Source: Palsa-504 sp963705835
Lineage (GTDB): Bacteria; Actinomycetota; Actinomycetes; Streptosporangiales; Streptosporangiaceae
DNA length: 64,000 nucleotides
Reading direction: 5' to 3'
Assembly (NCBI GenBank): GCA_963705835.1
Contig: CAVPLC010000045.1
Coordinates: forward strand, 1 to 64,000
Part shown: piece by piece, positions 33,583-44,116 of the stretch
How the letters are laid out: the number at the start of each line of letters is the position of its first letter
How positions within the stretch are numbered: the first letter of the stretch is position 1
The notes under the pieces: model-generated
The model's input: only the letters and a program-made list of their open reading frames with translations
Told to the model about the DNA's origin: nothing
The model's database searches: none
Position numbers and translations under genes: made by a program

Positions 33583-34061
33583 CCCGCGGCGCACTCCGGG
33601 CACAGGCCGAACAGCTCGACGGTGTGGCCGACGTCGGTGAAGCCCGCCTCGGCGGCGACGCGCTCGGCCCACTGCTCGACGGCGCGGCCCTCCACCTCCA
33701 CGCTGCGCCCGCAGGTGCGGCAGGTCAGGTGGTGGTGGTGCACGCTGGTGCCGCACTGCCGGTACAGCGTCTCGCCGCTGGCGTCGCGGATGGCGTCGAC
33801 GCTGCCCTGCTCGCTGAGCGCCTGCAGGTGACGGTAGACCGTGGCCAGGCCCACGTGCTCGCCCTTACGCCGCAGCTCGGCGTGGATCTCCTGGGCGCTG
33901 GCGAACCCGGGCAGCCCGGTCAGCGCGACGGCCAGCGCCTGCGCCTGCCTGGTCCCGCGCGCCCGCGTCCCGCGTGCCGGGGCCCCGCGGGCCGGAGCCG
34001 CGGCGGCGGCCACCCGCACGCGCTCGTCCGGCTGCTGCGTCGTCACAGTCGCACGGTACAT
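33579..34061 (-). CDS. zur: Fur-family metal regulator, probably Zur
   Basis: 160 residues. After a basic, Ala/Pro-rich ~35-residue lead, the winged helix (SAQEIHAELRRKGEHVGLAT VYRHLQAL) and the dimerisation domain with HHHHLTCRTCG and CPEC are clear. The two Cys pairs and the His run fit zinc binding. It is divergent from the metal ABC operon, whose promoter carries a Zur-type box at 34146-34165; that neighbourhood is why Zur is preferred over Fur. The stop overlaps the corrected stop of the convergent plsC-like gene. Confidence 0.82.
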   Translation of the reverse strand: MYRATVTTQQPDERVRVAAAAAPARGAPARGTRARGTRQAQALAVALTGLPGFASAQEIHAELRRKGEHVGLATVYRHLQALSEQGSVDAIRDASGETLYRQCGTSVHHHHLTCRTCGRSVEVEGRAVEQWAERVAAEAGFTDVGHTVELFGLCPECAAG

Positions 34062-34132
34062 CGTTTTACCCCTTCCTCCTAGCGTCCGATCCCCCGGACG
34101 CCGGCTTCCCGCTCCCGACTCCCCGAGACGTG

Positions 34133-34165
34133 TTGCAAGCGAAATTGAGAACCATTATCATTCTA
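34133..34165 (+). promoter_or_regulatory. Promoter of the metal ABC operon with overlapping Zur box
   Basis: TTGCAA (34133-34138) and TATCAT (34156-34161) are exactly 17 bases apart. TGAGAACCATTATCATTCTA (34146-34165) resembles the actinobacterial Zur consensus TGAAAATGATTTTCATTTTCA and covers the -10 element. Zinc-loaded Zur would therefore block the promoter. The gene start is 42 bases downstream, with AGGAG as ribosome-binding site. Confidence 0.75.
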
Positions 34166-34207
34166 ACTAAGACGAATACCCCCCTCTTCCCGCCTAGGAG
34201 TTCGCTC

Positions 34208-35143
34208 ATGCGGAGCCGCCGTAGGTTCCTGATCGCCGTTGTGCCGCTCGGCATCGCGCTGCTGGCCAGCGCCTGCTCCTCCGCGTCTGCCGGTCCTGCC
34301 GCGTCCGCCGCGCCCGGCGCGATCGTCGCGGTGGGCGCCGAGAACGAGTACGCCAACGTCATCGCGCAGGTGGGCGGGAAGTACGTCCAGGCCAGCGCCA
34401 TCATGAGCAACCCCAACACCGACCCGCACACCTTCGAGGCAAGCGCCTCGGTCGCCCGGCTGGTGAGCCAGGCCCAGCTCGTGGTGCAGAACGGCGTCGG
34501 CTACGACACGTGGGCGAACACCATCGAGAACGCCTCCCCGAACTCCTCGCGCAAGGTCGTCGTGGTCCAGGACCTGCTCGGCCTGCCGACCAGCACGCCC
34601 AACCCGCACCTGTGGTACATGCCAAGCACCATGCCCGCCGTGGCGAACGCGATCGCGGCCGACCTGGCCGCGATCCAGCCCGCCCACGCCGCGTACTTCA
34701 GGGCCAACGCGGCCCGCTTCGTCGAATCGCTTACCGCGTGGGACAACGCGATCGCCGCGTTCAAGGCCAAGTACCCCAGTACCCCGGTGGCGACGACCGA
34801 ACCGGTGGCCGACTACATGCTCCAGGCGGCCGGGGCGGACAACCTGACGCCCTTCGCGTTCCAGGCCGACATCATGAACGGCACCGACCCGTCGGCCCAG
34901 AACGTGGCGCTGGAGCGGAGCCTGTTCACCCAGCACAAGGTGAAAGCGTTTCTCTACAATCAGCAGGTGACCAGCTCACTGACCGAATCGTTCGTCACGC
35001 TCGCGCACGCGAACGGGATCCCGGTGGTGGGCGTCTACGAGACCATGCCGGTCCCCGGGTTTGACTACCAGTCGTGGATGCTGACCGAGGTCCAGGACCT
35101 GCAGAAGGCCGTGGCCGACAAGATCTCCACGGAGCACCTATGA
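34208..35143 (+). CDS. Metal ABC transporter substrate-binding lipoprotein (ZnuA/AztC-like)
   Basis: 311 residues. The lipobox LLASAC is at ~18-24, so the mature protein is a lipoprotein. Cluster A-I features: VAVGAENEYANVIAQVGGKY, NPNTDPHTFEASASVARLVS with the first His ligand, VQNGVGYDTW, NPHLWYMPSTMPAVANAI with the second, and a C-terminal YETMPVPGFDYQSWMLTE. The His-rich zinc loop of classical ZnuA is absent. Zinc is favoured because of the Zur box upstream; manganese remains possible. Its stop overlaps the ATPase start (ATGA). Confidence 0.85.
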   Translation: MRSRRRFLIAVVPLGIALLASACSSASAGPAASAAPGAIVAVGAENEYANVIAQVGGKYVQASAIMSNPNTDPHTFEASASVARLVSQAQLVVQNGVGYDTWANTIENASPNSSRKVVVVQDLLGLPTSTPNPHLWYMPSTMPAVANAIAADLAAIQPAHAAYFRANAARFVESLTAWDNAIAAFKAKYPSTPVATTEPVADYMLQAAGADNLTPFAFQADIMNGTDPSAQNVALERSLFTQHKVKAFLYNQQVTSSLTESFVTLAHANGIPVVGVYETMPVPGFDYQSWMLTEVQDLQKAVADKISTEHL

Positions 35144-35955
35144 GCACCGGGGAACTGCTCCGGCTGGACGGGATCGGGGTGCGGCTGGGCGGCCGGGAGA
35201 TCCTCAAGGACGTCTCGTTCGCCATCCGCCCCGGTGAGTTCACCGGCCTCATCGGGCCGAACGGCGCGGGCAAGACCACCCTGCTCCGGGTCATCCTCGG
35301 CCTGCAGCCGGTCACCGCGGGTCAGGTACTCATCGACGGCGAGCCGCGGGCCGCGCGCGACTCCTCGATCGGCTACGTGCCGCAGAAGCTGGCCATCGAG
35401 CCGGACGTGCCGCTGCGGGTCAGGGACGTGGTGTCGCTCGGCCTGGACGGACACAAGCTCGGTATCCGGCTGCCGTCGCGCGCCCGGCGCGAGCTTGTCG
35501 CTGACATGCTCACCGCGGTCGGCGCGCAGCGGTACGCCGACGCGCGGGTCGGCGAGCTGTCCGGCGGCGAGCAGCAGCGCGTCATGATCGCGCACGCCCT
35601 GATCAGCAGGCCGAGGCTGCTGTTGCTCGACGAGCCGCTGGCCAACCTGGACATCTCCAGCGAGCAGGGCATCGTCTCGGTGCTCGCCCGGCTGGCCCGC
35701 GCCGAGGGGGTCGCCGTGCTGCTTTCCGCGCACGACATGAACCCGCTGATGCCGGTGATGGACCGGATCGTCTACGTGGCCGCGGGCCGGGTGGCCGTGG
35801 GCAGCACCGACGAGGTGGTCCAGCCTCAGGTGCTGACCCGCCTGTACGGGCACCACGTGGACGTGATCCGGGTGCACGGGCGCATCCTCGTGGTCGCCGC
35901 CGAGGGTGTCGACGACCTGACGGCCGACGCCGAGGACCTGAGCGTCGCGGGGTGA
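35140..35955 (+). CDS. Metal ABC transporter ATP-binding protein
   Basis: 271 residues from ATG 35140, four bases inside the preceding stop. Walker A GPNGAGKTTL at ~40-49, Q-loop YVPQKL, signature LSGGEQQRV, Walker B LLLLDEPLANLD and H-loop SAHDMNPL are all intact. It drives zinc or manganese import with the two permeases that follow. Overlaps the first permease start (GTGA). Confidence 0.9.
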   Translation: MSTGELLRLDGIGVRLGGREILKDVSFAIRPGEFTGLIGPNGAGKTTLLRVILGLQPVTAGQVLIDGEPRAARDSSIGYVPQKLAIEPDVPLRVRDVVSLGLDGHKLGIRLPSRARRELVADMLTAVGAQRYADARVGELSGGEQQRVMIAHALISRPRLLLLDEPLANLDISSEQGIVSVLARLARAEGVAVLLSAHDMNPLMPVMDRIVYVAAGRVAVGSTDEVVQPQVLTRLYGHHVDVIRVHGRILVVAAEGVDDLTADAEDLSVAG

Positions 35956-36869
35956 GCGTGGGGCATCTGTTCAGGTACGTCTTCGAGCCCGGCTTTTTCG
36001 GCAGCGGGCCGGTGCACGTCGCGCTGGCCGTGGGGGCGGTGATCGCCGTCACGTCGGCCGTGGTCGGCGTGTTCACGGTGACGCGGGGGCAGTCGTTCGC
36101 CGGCCATTCCCTGGCCGACATCTCCACCACCGGGGGCTCCGCCGCGTTCCTGCTCGGCGTCAACCAGTTCTGGGGGTTTTTGGCGTTCGGCGCCGGGGCG
36201 GCCGCGTTCATGGAGATGATCGGCGTCCAGCGCCGCCGGGGACGTGACGTCGCCACCGGCGTGGTGCTCGGCGCCGCCCTCGGCCTGGCCGCGCTCTTCC
36301 TGTACCTGGGCACCCAGACCAGCTCCACCACCGGCGCGTCGTTCAGCATCCTGTTCGGCTCGATCTTCGTCATCACCTCATCGACCGTGCCCGCCCTGAT
36401 CGCGTCCGCGCTGCTCGCGCTCGCCACGGTGATCGTGCTGGCCCGGATGCTGCTGCTGAGCTCGTTGAGCCCGGACATCGCGGCGGCCCGCGGCGTGCCG
36501 GTCCGTACCGTAGGGGCGGCCTTCCTCGCGGCGCTCGCCGTGTCGGTGGCGCTGTCGGCCGTGATCATCGGCGCGGTGCTGAGCACCGCGCTGCTCGTCG
36601 GGCCGGCCGCGACGGCGCTGCGCCTGGCCAAGGGCCCGGTGCGGGCGACGATCACGGCGGCCTGCATCGGCGTGGCGTCCGTGTGGCTCGGCATCGTGCT
36701 GGCCTACGACAGCTTCTACTGGCCGCCGGCCGGACGCGGCTGGCCGGTCAGTTTCTTCGTGGTGATGCTCATCCTCGCCGGTTACCTGCTCAGCTATCTG
36801 CGCCGGCGCGACAGCCGGGAACCGGCGCGGGAGAGCCTGGACGCGGAGCAGGTATGTTCACCGGTCTGA
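35952..36869 (+). CDS. Metal ABC transporter permease 1 (ABC-3 family)
   Basis: 305 residues from GTG 35952. About eight or nine hydrophobic segments; the family features GQSFAGHSLADISTTGGSAA and SSLSPDIAAARGVPVRTVGA are clear. It forms the membrane channel, with the second permease, for zinc/manganese import. Its 3' end overlaps the start of permease 2 by 16 bases. Its C-terminus is short and charged. Confidence 0.88.
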   Translation: MSVGHLFRYVFEPGFFGSGPVHVALAVGAVIAVTSAVVGVFTVTRGQSFAGHSLADISTTGGSAAFLLGVNQFWGFLAFGAGAAAFMEMIGVQRRRGRDVATGVVLGAALGLAALFLYLGTQTSSTTGASFSILFGSIFVITSSTVPALIASALLALATVIVLARMLLLSSLSPDIAAARGVPVRTVGAAFLAALAVSVALSAVIIGAVLSTALLVGPAATALRLAKGPVRATITAACIGVASVWLGIVLAYDSFYWPPAGRGWPVSFFVVMLILAGYLLSYLRRRDSREPARESLDAEQVCSPV

Positions 36870-37663
36870 TGCTGAACACCTGGATCGCGGCCACGGCGGT
36901 GGCGGTGATCGCGGGGGTGACGGGATTCTTCGCGGTACTGCGCGGGTCCACGTTCGCGGCTCACGCGATACCGAACGGGGCCTTCGCCGGGGCGGCCGGG
37001 GCCAGCCTGCTCGGATTCAACGCGTTCGCGGGCCTCGCGGTGTTCTCCGTCGCGGGCGCGCTCGGCATCGCGGGGCTGAGCCGCCGGGCCCGCAATGACG
37101 TGGCGACGGCGCTGACGCTGGTGACGATGCTCGCGATCGGCGCGCTGTTCGTCAGCTGGAGCACCGAGTACGCGCAGGAGGCGTACTCGCTGCTGTTCGG
37201 CGAGGTGTTCGGGGTCAGCAGCGACGAGGTACTGCCGATCGTCGTGCTCGGCGCGGTGTCGATCGCGGCGATCATCGTCATGTTCCGCCCGCTCATGCTG
37301 TCCTCGGCGCTGCCGGAGGTCGCGGAGGCGCGCGGCGTCTCGGCTCGCCGGATGGAGCTGGCGTTCCTGCTCGTCATGGCCCTGGCCACCAGCATGACCG
37401 TGCCGGTGGTGGGGGCGCTGCTCATGTTCAGCCTGATGATCGGCCCGGCCGCCGCGGCGAGGTCACTGACGGCCCGGCCGCTGCTCGCCATGGCCCTGGG
37501 GGTCGCGATCGCGCTCGTCACGGTCTGGACGGGAATCGTGGTCTCGTACGAGTCCAACTGGCCGCTCGGCTTCTTCGTCGGCATCGGGGGCGCCTTCTTC
37601 TTCCTGGCGGGCCGGGCCTACGCGCGGGCCGTCGGCGCATGGCCGTCCGGGCCAGCGCAGTAG
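36854..37663 (+). CDS. Metal ABC transporter permease 2 (ABC-3 family)
   Basis: 269 residues from ATG 36854. It repeats the ABC-3 pattern: FFAVLRGSTFAAHAIPNGAF, then SSALPEVAEARGVSARRMEL, with about eight membrane segments. The pair of different permeases implies a heterodimer rather than the usual ZnuB homodimer. Last gene of the Zur-controlled operon; its stop codon (TAG 37661) is also part of a TAGCGT that may be the -10 of the next gene. Confidence 0.85.
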   Translation: MFTGLMLNTWIAATAVAVIAGVTGFFAVLRGSTFAAHAIPNGAFAGAAGASLLGFNAFAGLAVFSVAGALGIAGLSRRARNDVATALTLVTMLAIGALFVSWSTEYAQEAYSLLFGEVFGVSSDEVLPIVVLGAVSIAAIIVMFRPLMLSSALPEVAEARGVSARRMELAFLLVMALATSMTVPVVGALLMFSLMIGPAAAARSLTARPLLAMALGVAIALVTVWTGIVVSYESNWPLGFFVGIGGAFFFLAGRAYARAVGAWPSGPAQ

Positions 37664-37673
37664 CGTAGGGACG

Positions 37674-39714
<2,041 letters not shown>

Positions 39715-39763
39715 GCGGCCGCGGATTGGACGCTGGCGCCGTCCATGCGGCATCTTAGATGCG

Positions 39764-41113
39764 ATGCCCGTGACGACCGACGCCCCGCGCAGACTTTGGC
39801 GACCGCTGGCGCGCCGGGCACCCGCGGGGCCGCCCCGGCGGCCCGGCTCCCGGCACCTGGTGCCGATCCTGGTCACCTTGCTGGTGGTGATCGGGACGGC
39901 GGTGGGGGCGGTCCTGGCCACGGCCGGCGGTAAGCCCTCGGGCGAGGCCGGAGCGAACCTCGTGGTCCCGAGCACCCGGCCCGCTCCGGCCGGGAGCGCC
40001 TCGCCGGTGGTGCCGCTGCTCGGCGGTAACGTCGAGGCCGGCCGGGCCGTGCCGGTGGCGTCGGCGACGCCTTCCGCGAGCGCCGGATCGAAGACGTCGG
40101 CCGCGAAAGTCGCGCCGCTGCACGCCCTGCAGCAGGCCGACCTGCTGGTGGTCGCGCCGTTCTCGCTGCCGGAGCAGGTCCTGGCCGCGGTGTCGCGGCA
40201 GCCCGGGGTCACCAGCGCCGACCCCATCGAAGCCGCCAAGATCAAGATCAACGGCACGTACACCGCGGTGCTCGGCGTCGATCCCTCGACGTTCCGCGGC
40301 TACGCCGCCGGGCCCACGGCCGCCTCGGACCCGCTGTGGCAGGGCGTCGCCGACGGCGGCGTCGCCGTGTCCTACACCATGGGCACCCTGGACCGGTTGT
40401 CGCTGGGCGGCGGGATCACCGTGAACGGGGTCCGGGCCGAACGGCTGCGGGTGGTCGCGTTCGGCACGGTCGGGATCGGCGGGGTCGACGCCGTGGTCTC
40501 GGACTCGACCGCCGCGTCGCTGGGGATGCCGTCCGCCAACGCCATCGTCATCAGCGCGCCGCCCGCGAACGTGGCCTCGCTGGCCACGCTGATCAAGGGG
40601 GTCCTGCCCCGCGGGGCCGCCGTCGAGCCGCTGGTGACCCTGGTGACCCAGCCGACCGCCGCGGGAGTATCCCCCGCGGTGGCCGCCGGCGCCGGGTCGA
40701 TGACCGTCGGCCAGCTCACCACGGCGCTGCGGGCCGCGGAGGGCAGGCAGGGCCTGCCCTACGTGTGGGGCGCCGCGGGACCGTCCGCCTTCGACTGCTC
40801 GGGCCTGGTCCAGTGGTCGTTCGCCCAGGCCGGCGTGCGCATGCCCCGGGTCGCCGCGGACCAGGCGCGGACCGGCCCCGCCGTCCCGGTCACCCAGCTG
40901 GAACCCGGCGATCTGCTCTTCTACCACACCGACCCCACTGCTCCCGGTTACATCTCGCACGTGGCCATCTACCTCGGCAACGGGTGGATGATCCAGGCGC
41001 CCCAGCCCGGCGAGCACGTCGAGGTCGTGCCGGCCAACCTCGGCGCGGAGTTCGCCGGCGCCATCCGGGTGTCCCCTCAGCTCGCCGCCGACGTCGCCGC
41101 CGGGCTGGCCTGA
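39764..41113 (+). CDS. Secreted/anchored NlpC/P60 peptidoglycan hydrolase with FtsX/MacB-like ectodomain
   Basis: 449 residues. A single membrane anchor at ~32-52 (LVPILVTLLVVIGTAVGAVL) is followed by a Pro/Ala linker. Residues ~125-305 resemble the extracytoplasmic domain of MacB/FtsX proteins (VLAAVSRQPGVTSADPIEAA, TAVLGVDPSTFRGYAAG, VSYTMGTLDRLSLGGGITV). The C-terminal ~110 residues are an NlpC/P60 endopeptidase: nucleophile in FDCSGLVQWSF, then His in GYISHVAIYLG. Such enzymes cut peptidoglycan stem peptides. FtsX normally activates separate NlpC/P60 enzymes; here both parts sit in one chain. The 3' end overlaps the convergent acyl-CoA dehydrogenase by 37 bases. Confidence 0.78.
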   Translation: MPVTTDAPRRLWRPLARRAPAGPPRRPGSRHLVPILVTLLVVIGTAVGAVLATAGGKPSGEAGANLVVPSTRPAPAGSASPVVPLLGGNVEAGRAVPVASATPSASAGSKTSAAKVAPLHALQQADLLVVAPFSLPEQVLAAVSRQPGVTSADPIEAAKIKINGTYTAVLGVDPSTFRGYAAGPTAASDPLWQGVADGGVAVSYTMGTLDRLSLGGGITVNGVRAERLRVVAFGTVGIGGVDAVVSDSTAASLGMPSANAIVISAPPANVASLATLIKGVLPRGAAVEPLVTLVTQPTAAGVSPAVAAGAGSMTVGQLTTALRAAEGRQGLPYVWGAAGPSAFDCSGLVQWSFAQAGVRMPRVAADQARTGPAVPVTQLEPGDLLFYHTDPTAPGYISHVAIYLGNGWMIQAPQPGEHVEVVPANLGAEFAGAIRVSPQLAADVAAGLA

Positions 41114-42309
41114 GCCCTCCGCAGCTCGTGCCGGGCGATGGTGCGCAGGTGGACCTCGTCCGGCCCGTCCACGATGCGCAGCTGACGGGCCATCGCGTAG
41201 AACAGCGCGAGCGGGGTGTCGCCGGACAGGCCCGCGGCGCCGAAGACCTGGATAGCGCGGTCGATGACCCGGGCCGCGGTCCGCGCGGCCACCACCTTGA
41301 TGCCCGCGATCTCGGTCCGGGCGTCGCGGTTGCCGACCGTGTCCATGAGCCACGCCGCGCGCAGCACCAGCAGGCGGGCCTGGTCGATCTCCAGGCGTGA
41401 CTCGGCGATCCAGGTGCTGATCGCGCCGTGCTCGGCCAGCGGCCTGCCGAACGGCGCCCGCTGGCCGGCCCGCCGGACCATGAGCTCCAGGGCCCGCTCG
41501 GCCATGCCGAGGGCCCGCATGCAGTGGTGGACGCGCCCGGGACCCAGCCGGGCCTGGGCGATGGCGAACCCGCCGCCCGGCGGCCCGAGCAGGTTGGCCG
41601 CTGGCACCCGCGCCTGGTCGAAGCGGATCTCGCCGTGACCGTGCTGCTCGCTGTAGCCGAAGGTGGACAGGTCGCGCAGCACCGTCACGCCCGGCGTGCC
41701 GAGCGGCACCAGCACCAGGCTCTGCCGGTGGTGCGGGTCGGCTCCCGGGTCGCTGACGCCGACCACGATGGCCAGCTGGCAGCGCGGGTCGGCGGTCCCG
41801 GTGCTCCACCACTTCCGCCCGCTGATCACCAGGTGGTCGCGGTCGCGGCCGATGGTGGTGGCCAGGCCGGTGGGGTCGCTGGAGGCGACCTCGGGCTCGG
41901 TCATGCAGAAGCAGGACCGGATCTGCGCGTCAAGCAGCGGCCGCAGCCAGCGCTGCTGCTGCTCGGCGGTGCCGAATTCGGCCAGCAGCTCCATGTTGCC
42001 GGTGTCGGGTGCCGAGCAGTTCATGGCCTCGGGCGCGATGACCGGGCTTCGGCCGGAGATCTCGGCGAGCGGCGCGTACTCCACGTTGGTCAGGCCCGGA
42101 CCCCAGCGCGAGTCGCGCATGAACAGGTTCCACAGCCCCCGGGCCCGCGCCTTGTCCTGCAGCTCGGCCACGACCGGCGGCAGCCGGTGCGGGTCACCGG
42201 CCCGCCGTTGCCTGTCGTACACCTCCTCGGCCGGATAGACGAAGTCGGCCATGAAGGCCCGGAGCCGTTCGGCCAGCTCCAGGCTCCGCTCGGTCGGGGT
42301 GAGGTCCAC
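41077..42309 (-). CDS. Acyl-CoA dehydrogenase family protein
   Basis: 410 residues. The typical order is present: N-terminal helices, MTEPEVASSDPTGLATTI (FAD/substrate loop), ISGRKWWSTGTADPRCQLAI, and the C-terminal helical domain with RAPFGRPLAEHGAISTWIAE and QVFGAAGLSGDTPLALFYA. It should oxidise an acyl-CoA to an enoyl-CoA with FAD. The catalytic base was not fixed with confidence, so the substrate class is open. A TetR regulator lies directly upstream on the same strand (6 bases), so the pair is one operon controlled from 42992-43021. Confidence 0.87.
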   Translation of the reverse strand: MDLTPTERSLELAERLRAFMADFVYPAEEVYDRQRRAGDPHRLPPVVAELQDKARARGLWNLFMRDSRWGPGLTNVEYAPLAEISGRSPVIAPEAMNCSAPDTGNMELLAEFGTAEQQQRWLRPLLDAQIRSCFCMTEPEVASSDPTGLATTIGRDRDHLVISGRKWWSTGTADPRCQLAIVVGVSDPGADPHHRQSLVLVPLGTPGVTVLRDLSTFGYSEQHGHGEIRFDQARVPAANLLGPPGGGFAIAQARLGPGRVHHCMRALGMAERALELMVRRAGQRAPFGRPLAEHGAISTWIAESRLEIDQARLLVLRAAWLMDTVGNRDARTEIAGIKVVAARTAARVIDRAIQVFGAAGLSGDTPLALFYAMARQLRIVDGPDEVHLRTIARHELRRAQASPAATSAAS

Positions 42310-42315
42310 GGCGTG

Positions 42316-42981
42316 TTACTCCTTATCGGTGTGCGCGCCAGGCGGGATGCGCAGCGCGTTGACCCACAGCCGGGTCAGCGTGGCCGCCAGCCGGCCGACG
42401 TCGGCCGGCCCCTGGCCCAGCGCGAAGGTGACGTAGGCGCTGCGGCTGACCATGGTGGACAGGGCCAGCGAGGCCAGGTCGGCGTCCAGGGCCGGGTCGG
42501 CCAGGCCCGCCCGCTGCAGGCGCCGGACAGCCCGCGCGTTGCGGGCCAGGAACGCCGCGCTGCGCTGCAGCCGCAGCTCGCGGAAGGCCTCGTCGACCGT
42601 GGCCACCTGCTCGAGCAGCGCCATCAGCCGGGCGTTGCGCTGGTAGGCCTCCAGGTAGGCCAGGTTGGCGGCCTCGATCACGGCCGCCGGGTCCGTCCCC
42701 GCCGCGGTCAGCGCCGGCCCGGGATGCAGCATCTCCTCCTCCACCTCGGCCATCACCGCGGCGAAGATCTCCGGCTTGCCCGCGAAGTGGGAGTAGAACG
42801 ACCCGTGGGCGACGCCGGCCTCCTCGGCGATGTCGGTGATGCGGGCCCGGACGTAGCCGTCACGCTCGAAGACCCGCCGCGCGGCACCGACGAGGGCCGC
42901 GCGGTTCCGCTCGGCGTCGGCCCGCCGCGCCCGGCCGGGCCCGACCGTGGTTGAAGTGGTCGTGGTTGAAGTAAGAGGCAC
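42316..42981 (-). CDS. TetR-family transcriptional regulator
   Basis: 221 residues. Helix-turn-helix at ~45-75: RITDIAEEAGVAHGSFYSHF AGKPEIF. The C-terminal ~150 residues are a helical ligand domain of the fatty-acid/acyl-CoA type by context only. A Thr-rich N-terminal tail precedes it. Its own promoter holds a perfect 14-bp-arm inverted repeat just upstream, so it should repress itself and the acyl-CoA dehydrogenase; an acyl-CoA effector is inferred. Confidence 0.88.
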   Translation of the reverse strand: MPLTSTTTTSTTVGPGRARRADAERNRAALVGAARRVFERDGYVRARITDIAEEAGVAHGSFYSHFAGKPEIFAAVMAEVEEEMLHPGPALTAAGTDPAAVIEAANLAYLEAYQRNARLMALLEQVATVDEAFRELRLQRSAAFLARNARAVRRLQRAGLADPALDADLASLALSTMVSRSAYVTFALGQGPADVGRLAATLTRLWVNALRIPPGAHTDKE

Positions 42982-42991
42982 CCGATCAGCT

Positions 42992-43021
42992 TATCTTGAA
43001 GTTGACATCAACTTCAAGATA
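42992..43021. promoter_or_regulatory. Perfect TetR operator palindrome
   Basis: TATCTTGAAGTTGA (42992-43005) and TCAACTTCAAGATA (43008-43021) are exact reverse complements around a 2-base centre. The site lies 11 bases upstream of the TetR start and would cover the transcription start. The length and symmetry suit a TetR dimer or dimer pair. Confidence 0.8.
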
Positions 43022-43124
43022 GAGTGAGTGCAGCCGTCATGGGGCAGCGTCACCGGGAGCCCGAACCGCGGCCCGAAACCGCGGCCCGAAACGCCGCAGC
43101 GTGCCACCGACCTCGCGAAACTAG

Positions 43125-43151
43125 ATATCATTATGATATTATGATAATATC
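43125..43151. promoter_or_regulatory. Two overlapping AT-rich palindromes before the second SPFH cassette
   Basis: ATATCAT-T-ATGATAT (43125-43139) and GATATTA-TGA-TAATATC (43135-43151) overlap by five bases. They share the GATAT core with the palindrome at 26914-26925 ahead of the first cassette. They probably cover the promoter (TATGAT and TATTAT look like -10 elements). GAGGAGG and ATG 43178 follow. Confidence 0.6.
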
Positions 43152-43177
43152 GGGTGCATCGACGTGAGGAGGCTCCG

Positions 43178-44101
43178 ATGACCATGCAGGTGCCAGCGCC
43201 GTCCCGGCCGCCCGGCGCGGAGCCCGCCGGGCCGATCACGGAGATCGAGGGATACTCCGGGTCTGGCGTGGCCGCCCTGGTGGTCAGCATCGTCATGACG
43301 CTGGGCGCGACCCTGATATGGATCTTCGCCCGCGGCGACGCCGCGGGCCCGCTGAGCGTGCTCGCCGTCGCGCTCCTGCTGGCCGGCCAACTGGCCTACA
43401 GCGGCCTGGTCACGGTCAGGGCCGGGGAGGCCAGGGTCATCCAGCTGTTCGGCCGGTACCACAGCACCGTCCGGGCCCCCGGCCTGCACTGGGTCAACCC
43501 CTTCACCCGCAAGCGGCGGGTCTCGGTCAGGATCCGCAACCTCGAGACCGCGCAGGCCAAGGTCAACGACGCCGACGGCAACCCGATCGAGATCGCCGCC
43601 GTGGTGGTCTGGCAGGTGCGCGACACCGCCCAGGCGCTGTACGCGGTCGAGGACTACCCGGCGTTCGTGGCCACCCAGGCCGAGACCGCCGTCCGGCACA
43701 TCGCCTCGGCCCACCCCTACACCAGCTACCGCGAGGGTGAGCTGTCGCTGCGTGACAACACGGCCGAGATCACCGACGAGCTGACCGCCGAGATCGCCGA
43801 ACGGGTCCGGCCCGCCGGCGTGACGGTGATCGAGTCGCGGCTGACCCGGCTGTCCTACGCCCCGGAGATCGCCCTGGCCATGCTGCGCCAGCAGCAGGCC
43901 GGCGCGGTGATCGGCGCCCGGCAGACGATCGTCGCGGGTGCGGTGGGCATGGTCGAGCACGCCCTGCAGCAGCTCAAGGACCAGGGCGTCGTGGACCTCG
44001 AGGGGGAACGCAAGGCGGCCATGGTGTCCAACCTGCTGGTGGTGCTGTGCAGCGAGCGGCCGACCAAGCCGGTGGTCAACATCGGCTCGCTGTATCACTG
44101 A
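43178..44101 (+). CDS. SPFH/band-7 membrane protein, copy 2
   Basis: 307 residues from ATG 43178 (GAGGAGG upstream). Two hydrophobic segments (~27-50, ~58-75) precede the SPFH domain: RAGEARVIQLFGRYHSTVRA, RVSVRIRNLETAQAKVNDAD, then EIAAVVVWQVRDTAQALYAV. Large stretches match copy 1 (26995-27924) base for base, while N-terminal anchors differ. This suggests a duplication followed by gene conversion or selection on the SPFH core. The RHH gene follows after 15 bases, as in copy 1. Confidence 0.87.
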   Translation: MTMQVPAPSRPPGAEPAGPITEIEGYSGSGVAALVVSIVMTLGATLIWIFARGDAAGPLSVLAVALLLAGQLAYSGLVTVRAGEARVIQLFGRYHSTVRAPGLHWVNPFTRKRRVSVRIRNLETAQAKVNDADGNPIEIAAVVVWQVRDTAQALYAVEDYPAFVATQAETAVRHIASAHPYTSYREGELSLRDNTAEITDELTAEIAERVRPAGVTVIESRLTRLSYAPEIALAMLRQQQAGAVIGARQTIVAGAVGMVEHALQQLKDQGVVDLEGERKAAMVSNLLVVLCSERPTKPVVNIGSLYH

Positions 44102-44116
44102 CGGGACGGCCGACCG

